A stretch of DNA of 64,000 nucleotides from NCBI RefSeq assembly GCF_008364845.1, contig NZ_VTTP01000003.1, forward strand, positions 124,001 to 188,000, read 5' to 3'. This document shows, in pieces, positions 57,592 through 64,000 of the stretch. This DNA comes from Actinotalea subterranea (GTDB lineage Bacteria > Actinomycetota > Actinomycetes > Actinomycetales > Cellulomonadaceae). How positions within the stretch are numbered: position 1 is the stretch's first letter; each line of letters opens with the position of its first letter. Both the position numbers and the translations under genes were made by a program. The notes under the pieces were generated by a model, which was not told the origin of the DNA, did not search any database, and was given only the letters and a program-made list of their open reading frames with translations.

Positions 57592-58689
57592 CTAGACCTG
57601 CTGGGTGACGGCGTCGGCGATGGCACCGACTGCAGAGGAGTCTTGATCGACCCCGGGGTCGGTGTTCATCATCGCCACCACCACCGTGCGCCTGTCCAGG
57701 TGCACTCTGGCCACGCCTTGGAAGCCCTCGCCCCAGCCGTGGGTCTGCACGACCGTCTCCGCGCCGTGACGCAGCAGGAACGCACCGAGCGCCGCGTACC
57801 CCACCGCGCCTGGAGCAGTCCACAGAGCACGGGCACTCTGTGCGCTGAGAACGCCGTGGCTCTGGTGCCAGGAGCCGAGGAGGTCGACCAACAGCGTCGC
57901 GAGCGCCGTCGGGGTGGCCCACAGCCCGGCGGCGGCGAGCCCCGGGTACAACGGCCGCTCGTGGCGCACCACCCGCCCGTCGGCGTCGTGCCCGACAGCG
58001 GCAGCGTCCCCGACCAGGCGGTCTCTCTGGACTGCTGGCGAGCCAACCTCAGCGGTGGCCCACGCGGTCGCCTCAGGGTGCGCCAGGCCAAGCGGCTCGA
58101 GCACCAGCTCGTCCACGACAGCGCTGTAGGGGCGTCCCGTGACGGCTCGCACGACCTGCTCGAGCACGCAGAATCCGGCATCGGAGTACGCGAACGACTG
58201 CCCGGGCGAGCTCGTGGCCACCACCGGTCCGGCGTGGTGCGCGGTCTCGCCCCGCAGGAGGGCCGCGACGTCCCACACGCGCCCAGGGTCCGACGGCGCG
58301 AAGGAGTCCGGGGGGTCAACGATCCCGCCCTGGTGGGACAGCAGGTGAGCGGGCGTGACCCGTTCCCCGGGTGGACGCACCATGCTCCAGCCACTCGACC
58401 CAAGCATGTCGTCGACGTCGGCGTAGAGGTCGAGGGCCCCGTCTTGCCAGAGCCGCACCACCGTCACGGCGGCCACGAGCTTGCTCATCGAGCAGGCGTG
58501 GAGAAGCGTCTCGGGTGTGAGCGTTCTGCTGGTGCGAGCGTCCGCCACCCCGACCGCCGCGGCGTCGACCACGGCGCGACCGGGGCCGGCGACTGCCACG
58601 CTCAACCCGCTCACAGGCTGCTCACCGCGCAGGCTCTCGACCAGCGCGCGTGCAGTCGGCGCGGTACTGCCCGGAGCGGTCCTTGACAT
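57592..58689 (-). CDS. Beta-lactamase/penicillin-binding-protein fold serine hydrolase
   Basis: A 365-residue protein of the class C beta-lactamase/esterase fold. Nucleophile motif HACSMSKLVAAV (Ser67, Lys70). The YxN-like motif is FAYSDAGF (Tyr, with Asp replacing Asn). A late HGWGEGFQG stands in the place of the KTG/HGW triad. LLSHQGGIVDP is a further family signature. No signal peptide is seen, so it is probably a cytoplasmic esterase or peptidase rather than antibiotic resistance. TACGGT lies exactly six bases before the ATG, a leaderless arrangement. Substrate unknown. Confidence 0.88.
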   Translation of the reverse strand: MSRTAPGSTAPTARALVESLRGEQPVSGLSVAVAGPGRAVVDAAAVGVADARTSRTLTPETLLHACSMSKLVAAVTVVRLWQDGALDLYADVDDMLGSSGWSMVRPPGERVTPAHLLSHQGGIVDPPDSFAPSDPGRVWDVAALLRGETAHHAGPVVATSSPGQSFAYSDAGFCVLEQVVRAVTGRPYSAVVDELVLEPLGLAHPEATAWATAEVGSPAVQRDRLVGDAAAVGHDADGRVVRHERPLYPGLAAAGLWATPTALATLLVDLLGSWHQSHGVLSAQSARALWTAPGAVGYAALGAFLLRHGAETVVQTHGWGEGFQGVARVHLDRRTVVVAMMNTDPGVDQDSSAVGAIADAVTQQV

Positions 58690-58912
58690 GATCGAACCGT
58701 ACAGCTGCGTCCCGACAGCGGTGCAGCGCCGGGGTCTGGAGCGCATGCGCTGCCGAGGCCCTGACCAGCGTGGTCGCAGCCCCGGGCGGCCCGCATCGCC
58801 GACCGCCCTCAGGCCACCACCGGCCCCACCGCACGCCCCAGCGACCGCCGGCATCGGCGACACGCACCTTGTTCCTCAGCCTCCGAGCCAGCGGATGCGC
58901 GCGAGACGGCCC

Positions 58913-58989
58913 GCAGGTACGAGCCGCAGGCGCGAGCCGAGGCACGAGCCGCAGGCACGAGCCGCAGCCACGAGCCGCAGGCGCGAGCA
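58913..58989. repeat. 13-base tandem repeat, six copies
   Basis: Six units of GCAGGCRCGAGCC run from 58913 to 58989; the third is one base shorter and begins with G in place of GC. They lie between the start of the beta-lactamase-fold gene and the end of the DUF222/HNH gene, both on the minus strand. The rest of 58690-59016 has no gene. Confidence 0.85.
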
Positions 58990-59016
58990 CACCCGCGAGA
59001 CGGGTCTCTCCACTCG

Positions 59017-60639
59017 CTACCCCGTCAGGTCCAGCTCTGGCTGCGCCGCATCTCCGGGTGAGTCGGCTGCGAGCGGCGCCGCCCTCGCGAGTGCCGTGAC
59101 TCCCGCGCCCGACGCCATGCCTCCTCGACCGGCGCCCGACGCGGCGCCACGTCCGCCGACGTCGCCCTCCGCGTCACGTCCACCGACGCCACGTCCCGCG
59201 CCGCGTGAACCGTCAGCGGGGGCGCCCGCGGGCGCACCGCCGTCGCCCGAGGTCGGCCCGTCATCCAGCGAAGTGCCGTCCCGTCGAAAGAAGCGCCAGG
59301 CCCGTCGCGGGTCGCTGCGGATGACGACGCCGCGGCGGTGGACGAGGTCGTGGTGGAACCAGCACAGGAGGATCCCGTTGCGGATCGAGGTGACGCCGCC
59401 CTGCAACCAGGGCACGACGTGGTGCACCTCGCCGAGCGTCGGCGGCGCACCGCACCCGGGGTAGCGGCAGGACCTGTCACGCGCGATGACCGCGCGGCGC
59501 TGCTGGCCCGAGTACGTGCGCTGCGCCCGCCCGACGTCGAGGACGTCTCCCCGCGGCCCGAACACGATGCGGGAGATCTCGCTGTCGCACGCGATCCGTG
59601 CCAGGAGCGAACCGGGCACCGGGCGCCCGTCGTCGAGCTGCGCGACGAGGCTCACGTCCGCGCTGCCGTCCGCACCCCCGTTCGCCGACCCGTCAGCCGG
59701 ACCGTCCAGGTGCGTCGCCTGGAGCCGGAGCAGCGCCTCCCACGACACGTGCACGCTGATGTGCGGCCGCACCTGCTGACCGCCGCCCGCGAGGCCGCGG
59801 TCCAGCACGATGCGGGCCGCGTCCACGAGCGCAGCCGCCTGACGCTCCTCGCGGCTCCGCTGGTCGCCGACCGAGGGCACGCCTGCGACGGCGCGGAGGG
59901 CGGTCGCCAGAGCGTGGCCGTGCTCCGCTGTCAGGAACCCCTGGAAGGCGACGCCGTCGTCCTTGCGGGAGAAGGTCAGGTGCTCCTTGGCGCACGCCTG
60001 ATCGTGCTCGCGCTCGGCCGCGTCGGCGTCGACCCGTGTGGCCCACCTCTGGACCTCGCGCCGGTACTCGTCCACCGGGAGCGCCTTCGCCCGCTCGACG
60101 AGGTAGGCCTCGTTGCGATCAGGCGCGCCGCTCGCGAGAGCGGCCCGACGCGCGTCGGACGTCGGCCCGAGCCTGGCAAGGACCTGGGCGTGCTCGAGCG
60201 TCACTCCGCCGACGGAGATCTCCTGGGCCGTCGCGGGCAGGTCCTCGTCGAGCGCGCGACCGAGGGTGACCTCGCGCCTGACCGCACCGTAGGAGGCGAG
60301 CTCCTGGCAGGCCATCCAGTCGGGGAACGTCCGGCTGCCACTCGTCGCCCACCGGCCGTCAGCCTCGACACGGGCGAGCACGCGGGCGGCGAAGGCCTGC
60401 AGCTTGTCGCTCGCGCGGCGCATGTCCTGGTGCAGTGCGGGGCCGTTCAACCCGTCCACGCCCTCGAGGTCGAGGGTTGTGAGCGCATCGATCTCGGCGC
60501 ACACGCGGCGGACCAGGGTCGCGACCGAGGCCTCCGGAATGCCCCCTGCCGCCGGACCGGCCGGACCCGGCGAGCCGGCACCCGACACCGCGCCCGTGGG
60601 CGTAGTCAGCGTGAGCGTCGGCCCCGTCCCCGCCATCAC
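59017..60639 (-). CDS. DUF222/HNH endonuclease domain protein (13E12-type)
   Basis: A 540-residue protein. Residues about 35-330 form the DUF222 helical region (LQAFAARVLARVEADGRW, FPDWMACQELASYGAVRREVTLGRAL, SVGGVTLEHAQVLARL). The HNH nuclease core follows: RDRSCRYPGCGAPPTLGEVHHVVPWLQGGVTSIRNGILLCWFHHDLVHR, with His406-His407 and paired zinc cysteines. The last 100 residues are a Gly/Ala-rich low-complexity tail. Proteins of this kind occur in many copies in actinobacteria; several M. tuberculosis relatives are induced by DNA damage. An SOS-box-like site lies just upstream. GTG 60639 and ATG 60636 are equivalent starts. Confidence 0.92.
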   Translation of the reverse strand: MMAGTGPTLTLTTPTGAVSGAGSPGPAGPAAGGIPEASVATLVRRVCAEIDALTTLDLEGVDGLNGPALHQDMRRASDKLQAFAARVLARVEADGRWATSGSRTFPDWMACQELASYGAVRREVTLGRALDEDLPATAQEISVGGVTLEHAQVLARLGPTSDARRAALASGAPDRNEAYLVERAKALPVDEYRREVQRWATRVDADAAEREHDQACAKEHLTFSRKDDGVAFQGFLTAEHGHALATALRAVAGVPSVGDQRSREERQAAALVDAARIVLDRGLAGGGQQVRPHISVHVSWEALLRLQATHLDGPADGSANGGADGSADVSLVAQLDDGRPVPGSLLARIACDSEISRIVFGPRGDVLDVGRAQRTYSGQQRRAVIARDRSCRYPGCGAPPTLGEVHHVVPWLQGGVTSIRNGILLCWFHHDLVHRRGVVIRSDPRRAWRFFRRDGTSLDDGPTSGDGGAPAGAPADGSRGAGRGVGGRDAEGDVGGRGAASGAGRGGMASGAGVTALARAAPLAADSPGDAAQPELDLTG

Positions 60640-60657
60640 TCACCCCCGACACTCGAC

Positions 60658-60675
60658 TTCGAACAACTGTACGAA
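60658..60675. promoter_or_regulatory. SOS-box-like LexA site
   Basis: TTCGAACAACTGTACGAA matches the actinobacterial SOS box CGAAC-N4-GTTCG at all but one base of the two half-sites (GTACG for GTTCG), with extra TT/AA symmetry outside. It lies 19-36 bases upstream of the DUF222/HNH start. Confidence 0.6.
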
Positions 60676-61029
60676 GCGGACGTGGGTGGACGAGAAGAGG
60701 GACCGTCCCCTGTGGACGCGATGTGGACGAGGCTGTGGATGGCGATGGTCATGCCTCGGTCCCATGCTGGAGATGCCGGCTCCGGAGGAGCCGACATGGG
60801 GCGACCCGCTCCCCTGCCGCTCCGACTGCGAGTGCTCCGTGCGCCACAGCCAGGCCCCAGCTTCCCGCACCCCCAGGCCCCGGCGCCCAGGACCCCGGCA
60901 ACCCCCCGGACACCCCGCGCCCCGCCCGGCGTGACACCGGGCGGGGCGGGATGGCCACCCGGCCGTGTCCGCGGCCGAGCAGCTCCGTGACGTCCAGCCC
61001 GCACCGGAGGCGCACGCTCGGCCGTCACC
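60676..61029. other. Intergenic region, no gene supported
   Basis: Between the SOS-box-like site and the hairpin after the DUF187 gene. It is Pro-codon-like, C-rich sequence with many overlapping open frames, none with a ribosome site or recognisable motif. I see no promoter pair of good quality beyond the SOS-box region. Confidence 0.5.
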
Positions 61030-61055
61030 GACCCGGTCGTGTCCGCGACCGGGTC
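61030..61055 (-). terminator. Hairpin downstream of the DUF187 hydrolase gene
   Basis: GACCCGGTCG (61030-61039) pairs over ten bases with CGACCGGGTC (61046-61055) around a six-base loop. It lies 22 bases beyond the stop codon of the minus-strand hydrolase gene. Confidence 0.65.
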
Positions 61056-61076
61056 ATCGGGGTCAGGTCATCGCCC

Positions 61077-62738
61077 TCACCGCAGCGACCTGACCCGCAC
61101 GTCCACGTCGGCGACCTCGCCGGCACGGACGCGTACGTGGGTCGAGGAGGTGCCTGTCGCACCCTCCTCGACGACCTGGACCCGGTACCGGCCGGGCGCG
61201 AGGTCCACGGCCCCGAACCAGCCGGACCCGTCGGTGCGCACCACGACCGGCTCCCCCGGCGTGCGGCCCACCGGGTGCAGCACGACGTCGACCTGGTCGG
61301 CGACGCCCCCGTGGCGCACGTCGACGTTCCCGGAGAGCAGGCCCGTCGTCGGCTCCGTGCGCCACGTCATCTCGGGCACGACGACGTCGTCCGCGAACAC
61401 GCCTGACCGCAGCGCCTGTGTGAGCTCGGCGCGCTCGGCGTCCTTGACGTCCTGACCCGCGGGCGTGGCGGTCAGCGACGGGTTGGCGTACGAGTAGCCC
61501 ATCCACCCGTCGAGCCCGAGGGCGACGACCTGCTCGGCCTGCGCGACGGAGTCCTCGACCTCGTTGAGGTACAGCGCCGGACCGCTCACCACGTGCCGGC
61601 CCGCGCGGTAGTCGACGAGGGCCTGGTTCCACTCGGCGAACATGCGCGCCTGGTCCAGGTTCCACTCGCGCTTGTAGTTCATGGCCGTGACGGTGTCGAC
61701 GATCCCCTCGTCGAGCCAGCCCTTCCAGTCCTGCATCACGTTGGCGTAGGGGCGGCTCGCCTCGAAGCTGCCGTACGTCGCGGGGCCGTAGGAGTACGTG
61801 ATGCCGTTGATGCTGAGCCGGTCGCTCGGGTCGACGCCGTACATCGCGACGTAGACCTTGCGCACGAGTGCCGACACCTGGTCACGCCGCCAGTCGCTGA
61901 ACTGCGCGTCGTCGGGCGCCGGCACGTCGGTGCGGCCCGTCTCGGCGGCGAAGCGCGCGAGCGACGTCTCGGAGTAGCCCCAGTCGTTGACGAGCTCGCC
62001 CGTGTTGTAGTCGGGGTACCGGATGTAGTCGAGGTTCACGCCGTCGACGTCGTACGCCGCCGTGATCGAGGCGACGGCCTCGGCGACGTAGTCGACCGCG
62101 GCGGGGTGCGCGGGGTCGATGAACGCGTTCGCGCCGACGAGCTCGGTCCCGTCGACCCGCTTGTTGAGCCAGCGGTCCGCGCCCTGGGCGGACGGGCCGT
62201 GCGCGTTGAAGGCGTGCTCGGGCGACGTCGGGGGCGTCGCGGAGTTCCACAGGGTCGTGGCGTTGACCCACGCGTGGACCTCGAGGCCGGCGGCGTGGCC
62301 CTGCTCGACGATCTCCGCGAGCGGGTCGTACGGCGCGGGGGCGATCGCCGCGTCGGTGCGCGGGTAGAGGGCGTCGTTGCAGAAGCAGTCGAAGCGGCGG
62401 CCCACCTGCACCACGAGCACGTTCGCCCCGAGCGACGTGGCGTCGGCGACGAGCGTCGCGACCTGGTCCGCGTCGTAGATGCCACGGTTGAACGCGTCCA
62501 CCCAGTAGCCGCGCCACTGCTCGTCGCCGGACGGCGGCGTCACCTCGGCCGCGCTCCCCACCTCGGCGTCCGGCTGTGCCGCGGCGGCCTCGTTCGCCAC
62601 CTCCCCCGCCAGCGGCGGCGCCGCAACCGCCTCGCTCGCCGGGTCCGCCACCTCGGCGGCGGCGGGTGTCGCCGTCGCGAGCGCGGGTAGGAGGGCCAGG
62701 CCGGCCAGGACGGCGATCGGTCTGCGCATGTGTCTCAT
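61077..62738 (-). CDS. Secreted GH10-like (DUF187/GHL10) glycoside hydrolase
   Basis: A 553-residue secreted protein. The signal peptide RPIAVLAGLALLPALATATPAAA is followed by an acidic Ala-rich linker to about residue 70. The TIM-barrel domain shows QWRGYWVDAFNRGIYDADQV, GANVLVVQVGRRFDCFCNDALYP, GLEVHAWVNATTLW, AAYDVDGVNLDYIRYPDYN and TVTAMNYKREWN, all hallmarks of the YngK/DUF187 group. A C-terminal beta-sandwich (WFGAVDLAPGRYRVQVVEEGA) resembles Ig/CNA-B folds. GGGGGAA precedes ATG 62738. The family is thought to act on glycans, possibly peptidoglycan; proximity to MurR/MurQ genes supports that. Activity not proven. Confidence 0.87.
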   Translation of the reverse strand: MRHMRRPIAVLAGLALLPALATATPAAAEVADPASEAVAAPPLAGEVANEAAAAQPDAEVGSAAEVTPPSGDEQWRGYWVDAFNRGIYDADQVATLVADATSLGANVLVVQVGRRFDCFCNDALYPRTDAAIAPAPYDPLAEIVEQGHAAGLEVHAWVNATTLWNSATPPTSPEHAFNAHGPSAQGADRWLNKRVDGTELVGANAFIDPAHPAAVDYVAEAVASITAAYDVDGVNLDYIRYPDYNTGELVNDWGYSETSLARFAAETGRTDVPAPDDAQFSDWRRDQVSALVRKVYVAMYGVDPSDRLSINGITYSYGPATYGSFEASRPYANVMQDWKGWLDEGIVDTVTAMNYKREWNLDQARMFAEWNQALVDYRAGRHVVSGPALYLNEVEDSVAQAEQVVALGLDGWMGYSYANPSLTATPAGQDVKDAERAELTQALRSGVFADDVVVPEMTWRTEPTTGLLSGNVDVRHGGVADQVDVVLHPVGRTPGEPVVVRTDGSGWFGAVDLAPGRYRVQVVEEGATGTSSTHVRVRAGEVADVDVRVRSLR

Positions 62739-62963
62739 CGGTCGTTCCCCCAGGTTCTCGTGCCCTGTTCCGCACCGGACATCGGTGTCCGCCGCGGTCC
62801 TGCACCGGCTGGTCGCCGCAGTCGCGCGCGGTGACGTCCCGGTCGCCCTGTGCCGTTGTCCCCCGCTGCGTCCTGCCACCCCGGACCGCCTGCCCGGGCG
62901 ACGAGCGCCCCCGCCTCCGCCGAGCCCCCGCCCCCGGCGCCGGGGCCGGGGCCGGGGGTGCTC

Positions 62964-63842
62964 TCAGCCCTTGCCGCGCGCCCCCGTCCGTCGGTCACGC
63001 AGCGCTGTCGCGGTCGCCTCGAGCGCGCGCTGGCTCGCGTCGTACGTGCGCTGCGCGACGGCGACGAAGACGCAGTCGACGACCGTCAGCTGGGCGAGGC
63101 GGGACGCCGTCGCACCGGACCTGAACGTCGTCTCGCGTGCCGCCGTGAGGAGCACGTGGTCGGCGGTGGCCGCGAGGTCGGAGCGCGGCGCGTTGGTGAT
63201 CGCCACGGTCGTCGCGCCCTGGGCCCGTGCGAGCGTCAGGGCGTCGACGGTGTCGTTCGTCATGCCGGTGTGCGAGATGCCGATCGCGACGTCGCCCGGC
63301 ATCAGGAGCGCGGCCGACGTCAGGGCGAGGTGCGTGTCCGTGTGCGCGAACGCGACGCGGCCGATGCGGTGGAGCTTCTGCTCGAGGTCGGCGGCGACGA
63401 TCCCCGACGCGGCGACGCCGTAGATGTCGGTGCGCCGGGCCTGGACGATCGCCTCGACGACCGCCTCGAGCGAGTCGGCGGACAGCGAGCGCGCGGTGTC
63501 CTCGACGGCGCGGGCGTCGGCGAACGCGATCTTCTCGATGACCGTCCCGATCGAGTCGCCGGGCGCGATGTCACCGGTCACGGGCGTGTGCGCGGCCCCC
63601 TCGCGGCGTCCGAGCTCGGAGACGAGAGCGAGGCGGAACTCGCGGTAGCCGTCGAGCCCGAGCTCCTGGCACAGGCGCACGATCGTGCTCTGCGACGCGC
63701 CGGCTTCGGCCGCGAGCCGGGAGATGGTGAGCCCGGCGGCGTGCTCGGGGTCGGCGAGCACGAGCTCGGCGACGCGACGCATCGAGGGCCGCAGGTCGTC
63801 GAGCAGCCCGCGGAGCCGGACGGGGACCGACGCCCCGCTCAT
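62964..63842 (-). CDS. MurR/RpiR-family transcriptional regulator
   Basis: A 292-residue regulator. Residues 1-80 hold the RpiR helix-turn-helix (LRPSMRRVAELVLADPEHAAGLTISRLAAEAGASQSTIVRLCQELGLDGYREFRLAL). Residues 110-270 are a SIS phosphosugar-binding domain (DIYGVAASGIVAADLEQKLHRIG, DVAIGISHTGMTNDTVDALTLARAQGATTVAITN). MurR proteins repress murQ operons until MurNAc-6-phosphate binds the SIS domain. The ATG overlaps the upstream stop codon (ATGA). That partner is probably murQ, which makes this assignment specific. Confidence 0.92.
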   Translation of the reverse strand: MSGASVPVRLRGLLDDLRPSMRRVAELVLADPEHAAGLTISRLAAEAGASQSTIVRLCQELGLDGYREFRLALVSELGRREGAAHTPVTGDIAPGDSIGTVIEKIAFADARAVEDTARSLSADSLEAVVEAIVQARRTDIYGVAASGIVAADLEQKLHRIGRVAFAHTDTHLALTSAALLMPGDVAIGISHTGMTNDTVDALTLARAQGATTVAITNAPRSDLAATADHVLLTAARETTFRSGATASRLAQLTVVDCVFVAVAQRTYDASQRALEATATALRDRRTGARGKG

Positions 63843-64000
63843 CGGGCCACCGCCACGGACGCGACGGCGGACCGCACGCCGGCGGGGTCGTCGGTCCGCG
63901 CCGGGTCGGGCGGGAACCTGCGCGCCGCGTCGGTGGCGGCCGCGGCGTCGACTCCCGCGAGCAGCGCGACGAGCGCGGTGCGCACGTGCCCGCCGGAGTC
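63839..64000 (-). CDS. murQ: Probable N-acetylmuramic acid 6-phosphate etherase, C-terminal end
   Basis: Only the last 53 codons are in the window; the gene continues beyond the right edge. The visible protein begins DSGGHVRTALVALLAGVDAAAATDAARR and ends SAVASVAVAR. The GHVRTALVALLAGVDAAAA stretch matches the usual C-terminal helix of MurQ (VKTAIVMLLAGVD-like). MurQ cleaves the lactyl ether of MurNAc-6-P to give GlcNAc-6-P during cell-wall recycling. The four-base overlap with a MurR/RpiR gene, a classic pair, supports the call. The fragment alone would be weak evidence. Confidence 0.6.
   Translation of the reverse strand, partial: DSGGHVRTALVALLAGVDAAAATDAARRFPPDPARTDDPAGVRSAVASVAVAR

Noticed and set aside
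62931-62945. CCCCGGCGCCGGGG palindrome downstream of the MurR gene as a terminator
   Set aside because: Self-complementary without a loop and embedded in a simple GC run; not enough to call a terminator.

Overview
The window is very GC-rich, compactly organised DNA from an actinobacterium, and a Cellulomonas-type plant-polysaccharide degrader is the best fit. The main evidence is an 826-residue cellobiose phosphorylase whose sequence and catalytic position (Asp490) match the Cellulomonas uda/gilvus enzymes as I remember them. Supporting signs are two sugar ABC importers without their own ATPase (usual in actinobacteria, which share an MsiK-like ATPase), several secreted or lipoprotein glycosidases, and many ATGA/GTGA gene overlaps. 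No rRNA, tRNA, CRISPR array or intact mobile element was found.

Layout. 1-1.6 kb: end of a GntR/YtrA-type regulator with a tiny coupled ORF, then a divergent DoxX/MarR pair. 1.6-11.6 kb: a hemicellulose or arabinan-type locus with a GH43 lipoprotein, two permeases and a binding lipoprotein, divergent from a LacI regulator coupled to a GH2 enzyme; three LacI-type operator repeats lie between them. A large secreted GH43 enzyme follows. 11.7-22.3 kb: a second sugar locus (class II aldolase, GH4 glycosidase, DeoR regulator, two PfkB-family kinases, ABC importer, SIS isomerase/deaminase, amidohydrolase). A shared operator-like sequence in its two divergent promoter regions suggests one DeoR regulon. 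22.4-27.2 kb: cellobiose phosphorylase under a CelR/CebR-type operator, then an EF-G-like GTPase.

27.4-34.9 kb: a siderophore-interacting reductase behind an iron-box-like site; a compatible-solute ABC transporter whose binding protein looks circularly permuted; an APH-fold kinase; a disulfide-reductase-like flavoprotein. 35-45 kb: methyltransferase, NmrA-like oxidoreductase with divergent HxlR regulator, YciO/Sua5 protein, amino-acid permease, Ddn-like F420 enzyme, a Cthe_2159-like beta-helix lipoprotein, an Fpg/Nei homologue without the catalytic N-terminal proline, a pRiA4b ORF-3-like protein and two membrane proteins. 45-54 kb: a DUF4914 P-loop protein resembling the HPr kinase/PEPCK superfamily behind a CRP-like site, an S9 peptidase, a GH92 mannosidase-family protein coupled to a GT4 glycosyltransferase, and a zinc alcohol dehydrogenase. 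54-64 kb: an ECF sigma factor with a putative anti-sigma protein, a PadR regulator, a beta-lactamase-fold hydrolase, a DUF222/HNH protein with an SOS-box-like site, a secreted GH10-like DUF187 hydrolase, a MurR/RpiR regulator and the end of a probable murQ.

Two features recur. At least nine start codons lie exactly 6 nt after a TANNNT -10 hexamer, which predicts leaderless mRNAs. Many convergent gene ends share perfect GC-rich hairpins, likely bidirectional terminators. Gene names and functions rest on reading motifs by eye; no database search was possible.
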